This document shows, piece after piece, positions 1 to 7,938 of a DNA stretch of 64,000 bases. Below the pieces are notes generated by a model. The model searched no databases and was not told the DNA's origin. It saw nothing but the letters and a program-made list of their open reading frames with translations. Within the stretch, counting starts at the first letter, position 1. The number at the start of each line of letters is the position of its first letter. The stretch lies in assembly GCA_049890195.1 (NCBI GenBank), contig JBMHBY010000003.1:310001-374000 (forward strand). Reading direction: 5' to 3'. The position numbers and the translations under genes were made by a program. This stretch comes from JAYQKL01 sp049890195. GTDB taxonomy: Bacteria > Pseudomonadota > Alphaproteobacteria > RS24.

Positions 1-497
1 CTGAAATGGGTGAATATGCGCCCAAGATCGAGACGCTGACCGTGCCGCAGGATAAGATCCGCGAAGTCATCGGCACCGGCGGCAAGGTCATCCGTGAGAT
101 TGTTGACACCACCGGTGCCAAGGTCGATATCGGCGATGACGGCGTCATCAAGGTTGCGTCCAGTGACGCCGAGGTCATCAAGGCCGCGGTTGACTGGATC
201 AACTCGATTGTCGCCGAGCCGGAAGTCGGCGTGATTTATGAAGGCACAGTCGTCAAGGTCATGGACTTCGGCGCATTCGTGAATTTCTTCGGGAAAAAAG
301 ACGGCCTTGTGCACATCTCCCAGCTGAAAAACGAGCGCGTCGCCAACACCTCCGACGTCGTGTCCGAAGGCGATACGGTCAAGGTCAAGCTGATGGGCTT
401 TGACGACCGCGGCAAGGTGCGCCTGTCGATGAAGGTCGTCGACCAGGAAACCGGCGAAGACCTTGAGGGCAAGCCGGCGGAGTCTGACGAGGACTGA
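1..497 (+). CDS. pnp: Polyribonucleotide nucleotidyltransferase, C-terminal part (gene enters from left edge)
   Basis: This is the last ~165 residues of PNPase, the phosphorolytic 3'-5' exoribonuclease of RNA turnover. The visible part holds the KH domain, with the GxGG loop in IGTGGKVIREI near the start. The S1 RNA-binding domain follows, opening at GVIYEGTVVKVMDFGAFV and passing through the typical DGLVHISQL segment. An acidic tail ends in ESDED. The reading frame is open to the first base, so the start and both RNase PH-like domains lie outside the window. A strong rho-independent terminator follows 52 nt after the stop, so this is the 3' end of its transcript. The identification is safe; only the N-terminal boundary is missing. 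Confidence 0.96.
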   Translation, partial: EMGEYAPKIETLTVPQDKIREVIGTGGKVIREIVDTTGAKVDIGDDGVIKVASSDAEVIKAAVDWINSIVAEPEVGVIYEGTVVKVMDFGAFVNFFGKKDGLVHISQLKNERVANTSDVVSEGDTVKVKLMGFDDRGKVRLSMKVVDQETGEDLEGKPAESDED

Positions 498-548
498 GTC
501 TGGAGAAGACGGAGCTTTCCCGCTTTTTGAAAGCGGAAAGGTGAATCA

Positions 549-575
549 GGGCGGTGCGACAGTGCCGCCCTTTTT
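549..575 (+). terminator. Rho-independent terminator of pnp
   Basis: GGGCGG pairs with CCGCCC, extended by weaker pairs around a GACA loop, and is followed directly by five T. A second, imperfect hairpin (CTTTCCCGC.../GCGGAAAG, 513-540) precedes it without a T run and may be a 3' stabilising element. Confidence 0.85.
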
Positions 576-644
576 GCTTGGGTCGCGCCCGCGCATGCCC
601 CATACTGATTGTGTAAAGGCGGCACGATACGCAGGACAAGTAAG

Positions 645-2381
645 ATGACCCGGGCTTTTTTCTCGATTTATTTCGCTGTTTTTCTGATTCCGGTTCTGGC
701 GGCATGGTCGCCATCGGCCCGGGCGGAAACCGACAAGGTGATTTACCCCGCGGCGGAGATTGTCACACTGTCGGCGCATCAGGGCGATGCGGTGCTGGTG
801 CGCGATGGCCGCATTGCCGCGGTCGGGGCGCTGGACGCGTTGCGCCGCACCCATCCGCAGGCGCGGATCGATGACCGCTATGCCGGACAGGTCATGGTGC
901 CGGGCCTGATCGAACATCATGTGCACCCGTTTCTGGCGGCGCTGTCCATGTCGGCGCATGTTCTGGCGATTGAGGATTGGGCGCTGCCGCATGGTCGCTT
1001 TCCGGGCGTGCGCACCGCGGCCGGTTACCGCAGCAAGCTCACCGCTGCGCTGGCCGCCATAAATGCCGATGCCCCCCCGGATGCCCCGTTTGTCAGCTGG
1101 GGGTATCATCATTATTTCCACGGGAAACTGACGCGGCGTGACCTCGACAAAATGGCCCCCGACCGGCCGGTGCTGATTGTCCACCGCTCGTTTCATGAGC
1201 TGATTTTCAACACTGCGGCGCTGGAGCTGGCCGGCATCACCCAGGCCGACATCGACGCGGCGCCGGCAAGTGCGCGCCAACACATGTCGCTGGCCGACGG
1301 GCATTTCGCCGAGCAGGGCACGCTGGCGGTGTCCGACAAGGCGATGGTGCTGATGGCCCCGCCGCGCAAGCTGATGCTGGGGCTGGCGCGCACACGGGCT
1401 TATCTGCACGCCAGGGGCGTGACGCTGGCCGCCAATCCCGGGGCGATGCTGTCGCCGGCCCTGCAGCAGGCCAAAAACGCCGTGTTCGGCGCCCCCGATG
1501 CGCCGTTCCGCAGCCTGTTCATCCCCAACGGCATGATGCTGGCGGCGCAGACGCCGGGTCAGCTGGACACGCTGGTCGCGCGCACCAGGGCGCTGGAGAC
1601 GGCGGGTGCCGGGCGGTTGTCTTATGTGCCGGGGCAGGTGAAGCTGTTTGCCGACGGGGCGATGTACTCGCAGGCCATGCAGATGCGCGACGGTTATCTC
1701 GACGGGCACAAGGGCGCTTGGATGATGGAGCCGGAGGTGTTCCGTGCCGCCTTCCGCATCTATTGGGAGGCCGGCTATCAGATCCATGTGCACCAGAACG
1801 GCGATGCCGGTCTGGATCTGGTGCTTGACACGCTGGCCGAAAACCTGGCGCGCATGCCGAGACCGGATCATCGCACGGTGCTGGTGCATTTCGGCTATGC
1901 CGCGGCCGACCAGGTGGACCGCCTGCGCAAGCTCGGCGCACTGGTCAGCGCCAATCCGTATTATGTTACGGCGCTGTCGCATCTTTATGCTGAAAAAGGC
2001 GTCGGGGCTGCGCGTGCGCCCGACATGGCGCGGCTTGGTGATGTGGTGCGCGCCGGGGTCAGGCTCGGCCTGCATTCAGACATGCCGATGGCGCCGGGCG
2101 ACCCGCTGTTCCTGATGCATCAGGCCGTCAACCGGGTCAATTTCGCCGGCGACATTGCCGCGCCCGAACAGCGGCTGACGCCGGAACAGGCGCTGCGCGC
2201 CGTCACGCTGGACGCCGCCTATATGATGCGGCTGGAGGCCGATTACGGCTCACTGGCGCCGGGCAAACGCGCCAACATCACCGTGCTGGCCCAAAATCCG
2301 CTGACCGCGCCGCCCGCCACCATCAAGGACATCCCCGTCATCGCCACCATGGTGGAAGGGGTGAGTTTTCCAGTGGAGTGA
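645..2381 (+). CDS. Exported amidohydrolase, YtcJ/amidohydrolase-3 family
   Basis: A 578-residue metal-dependent hydrolase of the amidohydrolase superfamily. The ATG at 645 is chosen because it gives a clean signal peptide (basic MTR, hydrophobic core to about residue 20, cleavage after ARA at 25-27); an in-frame TTG at 609 would bury it. The metal-binding HxH of strand 1 is in VPGLIEHHVHPF (about residues 86-96). Later metal-ligand regions include HVHQNGDAG, LVHFGY and LHSDMPM, and the family's C-terminal YGSLAPGKRANITVL segment is present. Substrates of this family are mostly unknown N-acyl or amide compounds, so none is assigned. It stands alone between the pnp terminator and convergent fabB. 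Confidence 0.85.
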   Translation: MTRAFFSIYFAVFLIPVLAAWSPSARAETDKVIYPAAEIVTLSAHQGDAVLVRDGRIAAVGALDALRRTHPQARIDDRYAGQVMVPGLIEHHVHPFLAALSMSAHVLAIEDWALPHGRFPGVRTAAGYRSKLTAALAAINADAPPDAPFVSWGYHHYFHGKLTRRDLDKMAPDRPVLIVHRSFHELIFNTAALELAGITQADIDAAPASARQHMSLADGHFAEQGTLAVSDKAMVLMAPPRKLMLGLARTRAYLHARGVTLAANPGAMLSPALQQAKNAVFGAPDAPFRSLFIPNGMMLAAQTPGQLDTLVARTRALETAGAGRLSYVPGQVKLFADGAMYSQAMQMRDGYLDGHKGAWMMEPEVFRAAFRIYWEAGYQIHVHQNGDAGLDLVLDTLAENLARMPRPDHRTVLVHFGYAAADQVDRLRKLGALVSANPYYVTALSHLYAEKGVGAARAPDMARLGDVVRAGVRLGLHSDMPMAPGDPLFLMHQAVNRVNFAGDIAAPEQRLTPEQALRAVTLDAAYMMRLEADYGSLAPGKRANITVLAQNPLTAPPATIKDIPVIATMVEGVSFPVE

Positions 2382-2393
2382 GTGTGGGGGGCT

Positions 2394-3605
2394 TTACACC
2401 CGTTTCATCACCAGTGTGCCGTTGGTGCCGCCGAAGCCGAACGAGTTGGAAAGCACGCAGTTCAGGCCGGTGTTCTCGATGGTTTCACGCACAATCGGCA
2501 TGTCGGCGAAGTCGGGGTCCAGCTCCTCAATATGCATGGACGGGGCGATGAAGTCGCCCTGCATCATCAGCAGCGCATAAATCGCCTCCTGCACGCCGGC
2601 CGCGCCGAGCGAATGGCCGGTGATCGATTTGGTCGCCGACAGGCGCGGGCAGTCGGCCCCGAACACCTCGCGCAGCGCCTCAATCTCCTTGATGTCGCCG
2701 ACCGGGGTCGAGGTGGCGTGCGGGTTGATGTAGTCAATGCCGCAATCGAGACCCTTCATCGCCATCTGCATGCAGCGCACGGCGCCTTCGCCCGACGGCT
2801 GCACCATATCGTGCCCGTCCGAGGTGGCGCCATAGCCGGCAATCTCGGCATAGATTTTGGCGCCGCGTTTCTGCGCGCGCTCCATTTCCTCGAGCACCAG
2901 CACCCCGGCGCCGCCGGCAATGACAAAGCCGTCGCGGTTTTTGTCATAGGCGCGGCTGGCCGTCGCCGGCGTGTCATTATATTTGGACGACATCGCGCCC
3001 ATGGCGTCAAACAGCACCGACAGGGACCAGTCCAGCTCCTCGCCGCCGCCGGCGAAGACGATGTCCTGTTTGCCCCACTGGATCATCTCGGCGGCATTGC
3101 CGACGCAGTGCGTCGAGGTCGCGCAGGCGGAGGAAATCGAATAATTGACGCCCTTGATGCCGAACGGCGTGGCGAGGGTCGCGGAATTGGTCGAGGACAT
3201 GGCCTTGGGCACGGCGAAGGGGCCGACCCGCTTGGGGCCGGATTTGCGCGTGATGTCGGCGCTGTCAACCAGCGTGCGCGCACTCGGCCCGCCCGACCCC
3301 ATAATGATGCCGGTCATCGGGTTGACGACATCGTGCTCCTCCAGCCCGCTGTCAGCAATGGCCTGCTCCATGGCGACATAATTCCAGGCCGCGCCTTCGC
3401 CCATGAAACGGCGCACGCGCTTGTCCACGGCCTCGGTGACGTCAAGCGTCGGGCGGCCGTAAATCTGTGAGCGGAAGCCCTTTTCAATATGATCCGGCGC
3501 AGCGGTGATGCCCGAACGGCCCTCCCGCAGGCTGGCCGAAACCTCTTCGGCATTGTTGCCGATGCTGGAGACAATCCCCAATCCTGTTATGGCTACACGA
3601 CGCAT
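2394..3605 (-). CDS. fabB: 3-oxoacyl-ACP synthase I
   Basis: A 403-residue condensing enzyme (KAS I) that elongates acyl-ACP, including the unsaturated chains made by FabA. The catalytic triad is complete: Cys161 in SSACATSTH, His296 in NPHATSTPVGD and His331 in TGHSLGAAG, close to E. coli numbering. The C terminus has the expected FGFGGTNGTLV. The start is supported by GGAG about 8 nt upstream. The gene lies 24 nt behind fabA on the same strand, which indicates a fabA-fabB operon and an anaerobic-type route to unsaturated fatty acids. Confidence 0.97.
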   Translation of the reverse strand: MRRVAITGLGIVSSIGNNAEEVSASLREGRSGITAAPDHIEKGFRSQIYGRPTLDVTEAVDKRVRRFMGEGAAWNYVAMEQAIADSGLEEHDVVNPMTGIIMGSGGPSARTLVDSADITRKSGPKRVGPFAVPKAMSSTNSATLATPFGIKGVNYSISSACATSTHCVGNAAEMIQWGKQDIVFAGGGEELDWSLSVLFDAMGAMSSKYNDTPATASRAYDKNRDGFVIAGGAGVLVLEEMERAQKRGAKIYAEIAGYGATSDGHDMVQPSGEGAVRCMQMAMKGLDCGIDYINPHATSTPVGDIKEIEALREVFGADCPRLSATKSITGHSLGAAGVQEAIYALLMMQGDFIAPSMHIEELDPDFADMPIVRETIENTGLNCVLSNSFGFGGTNGTLVMKRV

Positions 3606-3629
3606 GGCTCTCTCTCCAGCTTTTCTGTC

Positions 3630-4142
3630 TTACATTTGGCCCGGCTTGAACAGCCCGACCCGCAAATCCTCGGCGCGGTAAATGTCCTTGCCGTCCACAC
3701 TCACCGTACCGTCGGCAATGCCCATGACCAGCTTGCGGGCAATCACCCGCTTGACGTCAATCGTATAGGTCACGAGCTTGGCGTCCGGCTCAATCTGGCC
3801 GGTGAACTTCACTTCGCCCGCCGCCAGCGCCCGGCCCTTGCCCTCATGACCGAGCCAGCCCTGGAAAAACCCCAAAAGCTGCCACATGGCGTCAAGGCCC
3901 AGACAACCCGGCATCACCGGATCGCCCTGAAAGTGACAGTCGAAAAACCACAAACCGGGCTTGATATCCAGTTCCGCGATGATCTGGCCCTTGCCATGGG
4001 CGCCGCCATCCTCGGTGATCAGGTTGATGCGGTCCAGCATCAGCATGGGCGGCATGGGCAACTGGGCGTTGCCGGGGCCGAAAAGTTCGCCGCGGGCGCA
4101 GGTCAACAGGCCTTCATAATCATAGCTGTTTTGACGGGACAT
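3630..4142 (-). CDS. fabA: 3-hydroxydecanoyl-ACP dehydratase/isomerase
   Basis: A 170-residue bifunctional dehydratase/isomerase that introduces the cis double bond at C10. Active-site His70 (FFDCHFQGDPVMPG) and Asp84 (GLDAMWQ) occupy the same positions as in the E. coli enzyme, and the length is normal. An excellent Shine-Dalgarno (AAGGAG, 6 nt spacing) fixes the start. It is the first gene of fabA-fabB and is transcribed divergently from irr across 144 nt. The side-by-side arrangement with irr suggests shared regulatory DNA, but no operator clearly assigned to fabA is visible. Confidence 0.97.
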   Translation of the reverse strand: MSRQNSYDYEGLLTCARGELFGPGNAQLPMPPMLMLDRINLITEDGGAHGKGQIIAELDIKPGLWFFDCHFQGDPVMPGCLGLDAMWQLLGFFQGWLGHEGKGRALAAGEVKFTGQIEPDAKLVTYTIDVKRVIARKLVMGIADGTVSVDGKDIYRAEDLRVGLFKPGQM

Positions 4143-4261
4143 GATGTCTCCTTGGGGGTCTTCTCGGGGTCAAAGTCCGTTATCCCTAACACATTCAGGC
4201 CCATACATAAAGTTCAGAAAACGTACGGGATGAAAAAGGTTTGCAATTTCAGCCCGTTTTA

Positions 4262-4278
4262 TTTAGATTGATTACAAA
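4262..4278. promoter_or_regulatory. Degenerate ICE-like site at the irr start
   Basis: TTTAGAT-TGA-TTACAAA matches 11 of 14 arm positions of the ICE consensus (TTTAGAA-N3-TTCTAAA). It ends 8 nt before the irr ATG. A weak promoter (TTGCAA at 4241, 17 nt, TAGATT at 4264) would place the site over the -10 region, compatible with autoregulation. The match is imperfect, so this is a suggestion only. Confidence 0.35.
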
Positions 4279-4286
4279 CAGCAACT

Positions 4287-4724
4287 ATGAATGACATGAT
4301 GAACATTGACAATGGCATTACGGATAAACACTTGAGCGACAGGCTGCGGGCTGTCGGCCTGCGGGCGACCCGTCCGCGGCTGGATCTGGTGCGCCTGCTG
4401 TTCACCGGCGAAAACCGTCATTTGACGGCCGAAAGTCTGCATGAGGAAGTGCAGCAGGCCGGCCACAAAATGTCTCTGGCGACCATCTATAACAGCCTGC
4501 ACCAGTTCACCGAGGCCGGTTTGCTGCGTCAGGTGGTTGTTGACTCGACCCGCAGCTATTTCGACACCAACACCACAGACCATCATCATTTTTTCGTCAG
4601 CGACGAAAACCGCCTGATTGACATACCGGCTGAAAAAGTTTCGGTTTCCGACTTGCCGGATGTGCCGGCAGGACTAGGTATTACTGGTGTGGACGTCATC
4701 ATCCGGCTGCACAAAAAATCCTGA
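4287..4724 (+). CDS. irr: Irr, Fur-family iron response regulator
   Basis: A 145-residue Fur-family DNA-binding protein of the alphaproteobacterial Irr type, which represses or activates iron and heme genes when heme/iron is scarce. The winged-helix segment reads GLRATRPRLDLV...MSLATIYNSLHQFTEAGLL. The histidine triplet of Irr is present in TTDHHHFF (residues 99-101). There is no cysteine, so the N-terminal Cys-Pro heme regulatory motif of the Bradyrhizobium protein is absent; this is common outside that group. The start is uncertain: ATGs at 4287, 4296 and 4299 are all possible and none has a clear ribosome-binding site. A perfect ICE site lies 10 nt after its stop, ahead of rubrerythrin. 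Confidence 0.92.
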   Translation: MNDMMNIDNGITDKHLSDRLRAVGLRATRPRLDLVRLLFTGENRHLTAESLHEEVQQAGHKMSLATIYNSLHQFTEAGLLRQVVVDSTRSYFDTNTTDHHHFFVSDENRLIDIPAEKVSVSDLPDVPAGLGITGVDVIIRLHKKS

Positions 4725-4734
4725 AACTTTTTTC

Positions 4735-4751
4735 TTTAGAATTATTCTAAA
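4735..4751. promoter_or_regulatory. ICE box (Irr operator), perfect palindrome
   Basis: TTTAGAA-TTA-TTCTAAA is an exact 7-3-7 inverted repeat and matches the iron control element bound by Irr in alphaproteobacteria. It sits 3 nt upstream of a consensus -35 hexamer and directly after the irr gene itself. It should place the rubrerythrin operon under Irr control. Confidence 0.85.
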
Positions 4752-4754
4752 CTG

Positions 4755-4783
4755 TTGACAGGCTCACAAGTCTGCGCTAAGCT
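4755..4783 (+). promoter_or_regulatory. Promoter of the rubrerythrin operon
   Basis: TTGACA (4755-4760), a 17 nt spacer, then TAAGCT (4778-4783) form a sigma-70-like promoter. Its -35 lies 3 nt downstream of the ICE palindrome, so Irr binding could either block or assist RNA polymerase. The leader to the rubrerythrin ATG would be about 60 nt. Confidence 0.6.
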
Positions 4784-4850
4784 CTGCGCAACATACTCAT
4801 AGGGGGTATGTCCGGGCCAAGTGCCCGGTCAATTGATTGAGGAGATTGAC

Positions 4851-5267
<417 letters not shown>

Positions 5268-5275
5268 ACGCAACG

Positions 5276-5297
5276 GGCGGCCGCTTATGCGGCCGCC
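5276..5297 (+). repeat. Intercistronic GC-rich hairpin
   Basis: GGCGGCCGC, loop TTAT, GCGGCCGCC: a perfect 9-bp stem 8 nt after the rubrerythrin stop. No T run follows, so it is unlikely to be a simple terminator. It could protect the rubrerythrin mRNA 3' end or set the expression ratio between the first and second genes. Confidence 0.6.
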
Positions 5298-5328
5298 GAC
5301 CGCCATTTGACGGTGAAGGGGAAAAACA

Positions 5329-6678
5329 ATGAAAGAAGGTAGCCTTGATGCACCGATCCGCCATCCTTTGGACTGGCACAGTGAAGAATTTTACGACCGT
5401 GAGGCGCTGGACGCCGAAGCGCGGCGCCAAATGGATGTCTGCCACGGCTGCCGCCGCTGTTTCAATCTGTGCGACAGCTTTCCCCGCCTGTTCGATTTGA
5501 TTGATGAGTCGGAAACCGGAGAACTTGACAGCGTTGACAGCAAAGATTTCGCCCCGGTGATTGAAGGCTGCACCTTGTGTGACATGTGCTTCATGACCAA
5601 ATGTCCCTATGTCCCACCGCATGAGTTCAACCTTGATTTTCCCCATCTGATGCTGCGTTACCGCGCCGTGGAGCTGAAGGAAAAAGGCAAACCGCCTTTT
5701 GTCCAGAACCAGCTCGCCCAGATGGACCGCAACGGCAAGCTGGCCGCCCCGGTCGCGCCGCTGGCCAATTGGGGCTCCAGCCGCAGCAACAAGCTGACCA
5801 GACCGGTCATGCAGGCCACACTTGGCATCGACAAAAATGCTGAATTACCGAAATTTGTCGGCAAAACGTTTATGAAACGCGCCGCTGAAGGCCTGGCGGA
5901 TGGCTCGCTGGCCCCCAACCCTGCCGGTCCGGCCAAAGGCCGCCAGGCCGTGCTGTTCGCCACCTGCGCCGTCAATTACAACAATCCGGGTGTCGGGGAG
6001 GCCGCCGCCAAGGTTTTGAGTCATCTTGGTGTTGATGTCAGCACCGATTATCCCGGCTGCTGCGGCATGCCGTTTCTGGAGCAGGGCAATATCGCCAAAG
6101 TCGCGGAGCAGGCCAAGAAAATTGCCGAAAACTTCCGCCCACTGATTGATGCCGGGAAAGACATCATCACCCTGACGGCATCCTGCGGGTTGATGTTCAA
6201 ATTTGAATGGCCGTTGATTTTGCCGGATGACGAAAACGTCAAGGCTTTGTCCGCCGCCACCCGCGACATTACCGAATACATAGTCGATATCGCCAATAAT
6301 GAGGGTCTGGTGGATGGCCTGTCGCCTCTGGAGGGTGGTGTCAGTGTGCATCTTGCGTGCCATGCCCGGGCGCAGAATATGGGGCCGAAAGCAGCCGATT
6401 TGCTGCGCCTCATCCCCGACGCTGAAATTGACGTGATTGAGCGGTGCTCCGGTCATGGCGGCACTTTTGGCGTGCTGAAAGAAACCCATCATCTGGCGGT
6501 CAAGGTCGGCAAGCCGGTGATGCGCAAGGTTGCCAAGGCCGGCACCAAGGCCGTTGTTTCGGAATGTCCCTTGGCGGCAAAACATATTGTGCAGGGTGTC
6601 GAGGGCCTCGATGCCGATGCCCCTTTGCCAGAGGCCGCTCATCCGGTTGAACTGTTCGCCCGCGCTTACGGGCTTTGA
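5329..6678 (+). CDS. CCG-domain Fe-S protein (GlpC/HdrB-like)
   Basis: A 449-residue cytoplasmic iron-sulfur protein. The N-terminal part has two Cys-rich ferredoxin-like clusters, CHGCRRCFNLC (residues 38-48) and CTLCDMCFMTKCPY (about 84-97), suited to two 4Fe-4S centres. Two CCG-type modules follow, one with CAVNYNN...GCCGMPFLEQG and one with ACHARAQN...CSGHGG, as in GlpC and heterodisulfide-reductase B subunits. No flavin or catalytic partner subunit is adjacent. It lies 61 nt after rubrerythrin and its stop overlaps the start region of the DUF3501 gene, so the three genes are probably co-transcribed. Electron supply to the diiron protein is an inference from context. Confidence 0.85.
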   Translation: MKEGSLDAPIRHPLDWHSEEFYDREALDAEARRQMDVCHGCRRCFNLCDSFPRLFDLIDESETGELDSVDSKDFAPVIEGCTLCDMCFMTKCPYVPPHEFNLDFPHLMLRYRAVELKEKGKPPFVQNQLAQMDRNGKLAAPVAPLANWGSSRSNKLTRPVMQATLGIDKNAELPKFVGKTFMKRAAEGLADGSLAPNPAGPAKGRQAVLFATCAVNYNNPGVGEAAAKVLSHLGVDVSTDYPGCCGMPFLEQGNIAKVAEQAKKIAENFRPLIDAGKDIITLTASCGLMFKFEWPLILPDDENVKALSAATRDITEYIVDIANNEGLVDGLSPLEGGVSVHLACHARAQNMGPKAADLLRLIPDAEIDVIERCSGHGGTFGVLKETHHLAVKVGKPVMRKVAKAGTKAVVSECPLAAKHIVQGVEGLDADAPLPEAAHPVELFARAYGL

Positions 6679-6695
6679 TCAAAAAGGAAAAAGAA

Positions 6696-7289
6696 ATGCC
6701 AGCTACTGAAAGAAAAGTCACGCCTGACGACATCATGCCGATGGAGAAATACGCCCAAATCCGCAAGACACTCCGACAAGAAGTGTTGGCCGTCAAGCGG
6801 CCGCGTCGGATTGATATCGGCCCGATCGCCACCATCTATTTTGAGAATTACGACACCATGCTGGCGCAAATCCAGGAGATGCTCTATATCGAACAAGGCG
6901 GCGACGAGCAGCTTGAAGACGAGCTGAACGCCTATAATCCGATGATTCCGCAAGGGCAGGAACTGACCGCGACATTGATGTTTGAAATTGAGGACGAAAC
7001 ACGGCGGGCCGACATTCTGCGGACCCTGACGGATGTCGAGTTGAAGGTTTATGTCGAGGTGAACGGTGAAAAGTTCTTCGCCAAGCCGGAACAGGAAGTC
7101 GAGCGGACCGCCAGTGACGGCAAAACCTCATCCGTACACTTTTTGCATTTCCCGTTCAGCGAGGCCGGCATTGCGGCAATCCAGAAGGACGACGCCAAGG
7201 TTGTGGTCGGCATTGAACATGAGAATTACGGTCACATGGCGATGCTGGCTGCTGACAGCCGACAGTCTCTGGGCGCTGATTTCGCCTGA
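6696..7289 (+). CDS. DUF3501 family protein
   Basis: A 197-residue soluble protein recognised as DUF3501. The N terminus carries KRPRRIDIGPIATIYFENYDT and the C-terminal half HENYGHMAML, typical of the family. No catalytic motif, membrane segment or signal peptide is visible. The ATG at 6696 has AAGGAAA 8 nt upstream; an in-frame TTG at 6675 would overlap the previous stop. The family is repeatedly found beside rubrerythrin and CCG-type Fe-S genes. That association, plus the ICE box, points to iron or peroxide handling, but no biochemical role is known to me. Confidence 0.85.
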   Translation: MPATERKVTPDDIMPMEKYAQIRKTLRQEVLAVKRPRRIDIGPIATIYFENYDTMLAQIQEMLYIEQGGDEQLEDELNAYNPMIPQGQELTATLMFEIEDETRRADILRTLTDVELKVYVEVNGEKFFAKPEQEVERTASDGKTSSVHFLHFPFSEAGIAAIQKDDAKVVVGIEHENYGHMAMLAADSRQSLGADFA

Positions 7290-7832
7290 TCAGTCTTCAA
7301 GGAACTCGAAATCGTAAACCCCCCAGAGCAGGTCTCTGGGGACCCATCCATCATGGCTGCCGACATCAATCTCGCACCAGCCGCGTTCACAGTCTTCCAG
7401 ATCCGCCACGACGCCCGGCTGGATGAGCGCCACCATGCGGGCACCGCTGTCCGGGGCGGCGCGCAGAGGTTGCGCCTCCGGCGTGAGTTTGACGATGACC
7501 GACCGCTGGCCGCGCAACAGGCTGGCATGGACCCATCCCTCCGCGCCCTCATGGTCGCGGATTTGCCGCCACAATTTATACTCGGCGATGATTTCGACCG
7601 GCAGGCCGCGGCGCTGGAATTGCCAAAGGATCGGATATTCCTTTCCCGGCCCACGGCGGATGTTCACCTCATTGGATTTCAGGCTGACAAAGCGCGGCAA
7701 AGGATGACCGCTGTCGCCTAAGATACGGGTGTCACCCCCCGCAAGGGATATGTAGGAAATGGGAAACAGGGCCAGCAGCAAAACAAGCAGACCAAAGACA
7801 CCACCCAATCGCCACAAAATCAACCGTTCCAT
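7290..7832 (-). CDS. Membrane-anchored SH3-domain protein
   Basis: A 180-residue protein with one N-terminal transmembrane segment (VFGLLVLLLALFPISYISL). A periplasmic part follows with two bacterial SH3-like repeats: VNIRRGPGKEYPILWQFQRRG...EGWVHASLLRG, then LRAAPDSGARMVALIQPG...GWVPRDLLWG. Such domains bind cell-wall or protein ligands; the partner is unknown. The start is uncertain: 7832 places the membrane helix near the N terminus, 7889 adds 19 residues, and neither has a good ribosome-binding site. The stop abuts the convergent DUF3501 stop. A 16-bp palindrome lies just upstream of the chosen ATG. Confidence 0.8.
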   Translation of the reverse strand: MERLILWRLGGVFGLLVLLLALFPISYISLAGGDTRILGDSGHPLPRFVSLKSNEVNIRRGPGKEYPILWQFQRRGLPVEIIAEYKLWRQIRDHEGAEGWVHASLLRGQRSVIVKLTPEAQPLRAAPDSGARMVALIQPGVVADLEDCERGWCEIDVGSHDGWVPRDLLWGVYDFEFLED

Positions 7833-7834
7833 AA

Positions 7835-7850
7835 CAGTTATTGATAACTG
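7835..7850. promoter_or_regulatory. Palindrome upstream of the SH3-protein gene
   Basis: CAGTTAT-TG-ATAACTG is a perfect 7-2-7 inverted repeat in the divergent region between the SH3-protein gene and the 2-hydroxyacid dehydrogenase gene. It is operator-like in size. If the longer SH3 start is used it would be inside coding sequence. Confidence 0.35.
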
Positions 7851-7938
7851 AGGTTCGTTTTGGGTCAAACGGTTTTGTCGCTTTTTCATTGCGGTACAAT
7901 TTGCTATGAAGGGACTGTTCCAAAAAACAAGGTAAATC

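Noticed and set aside
546..2075. 509-codon open frame antisense to the amidohydrolase gene
   Set aside because: Shadow of a high-GC gene: Arg/His/Gln-rich composition, no recognisable domain, while the opposite strand encodes a complete enzyme with signal peptide.
2382..3470. 362-codon open frame antisense to fabB
   Set aside because: fabB on the minus strand has all catalytic residues; the plus-strand frame is a compositional shadow.
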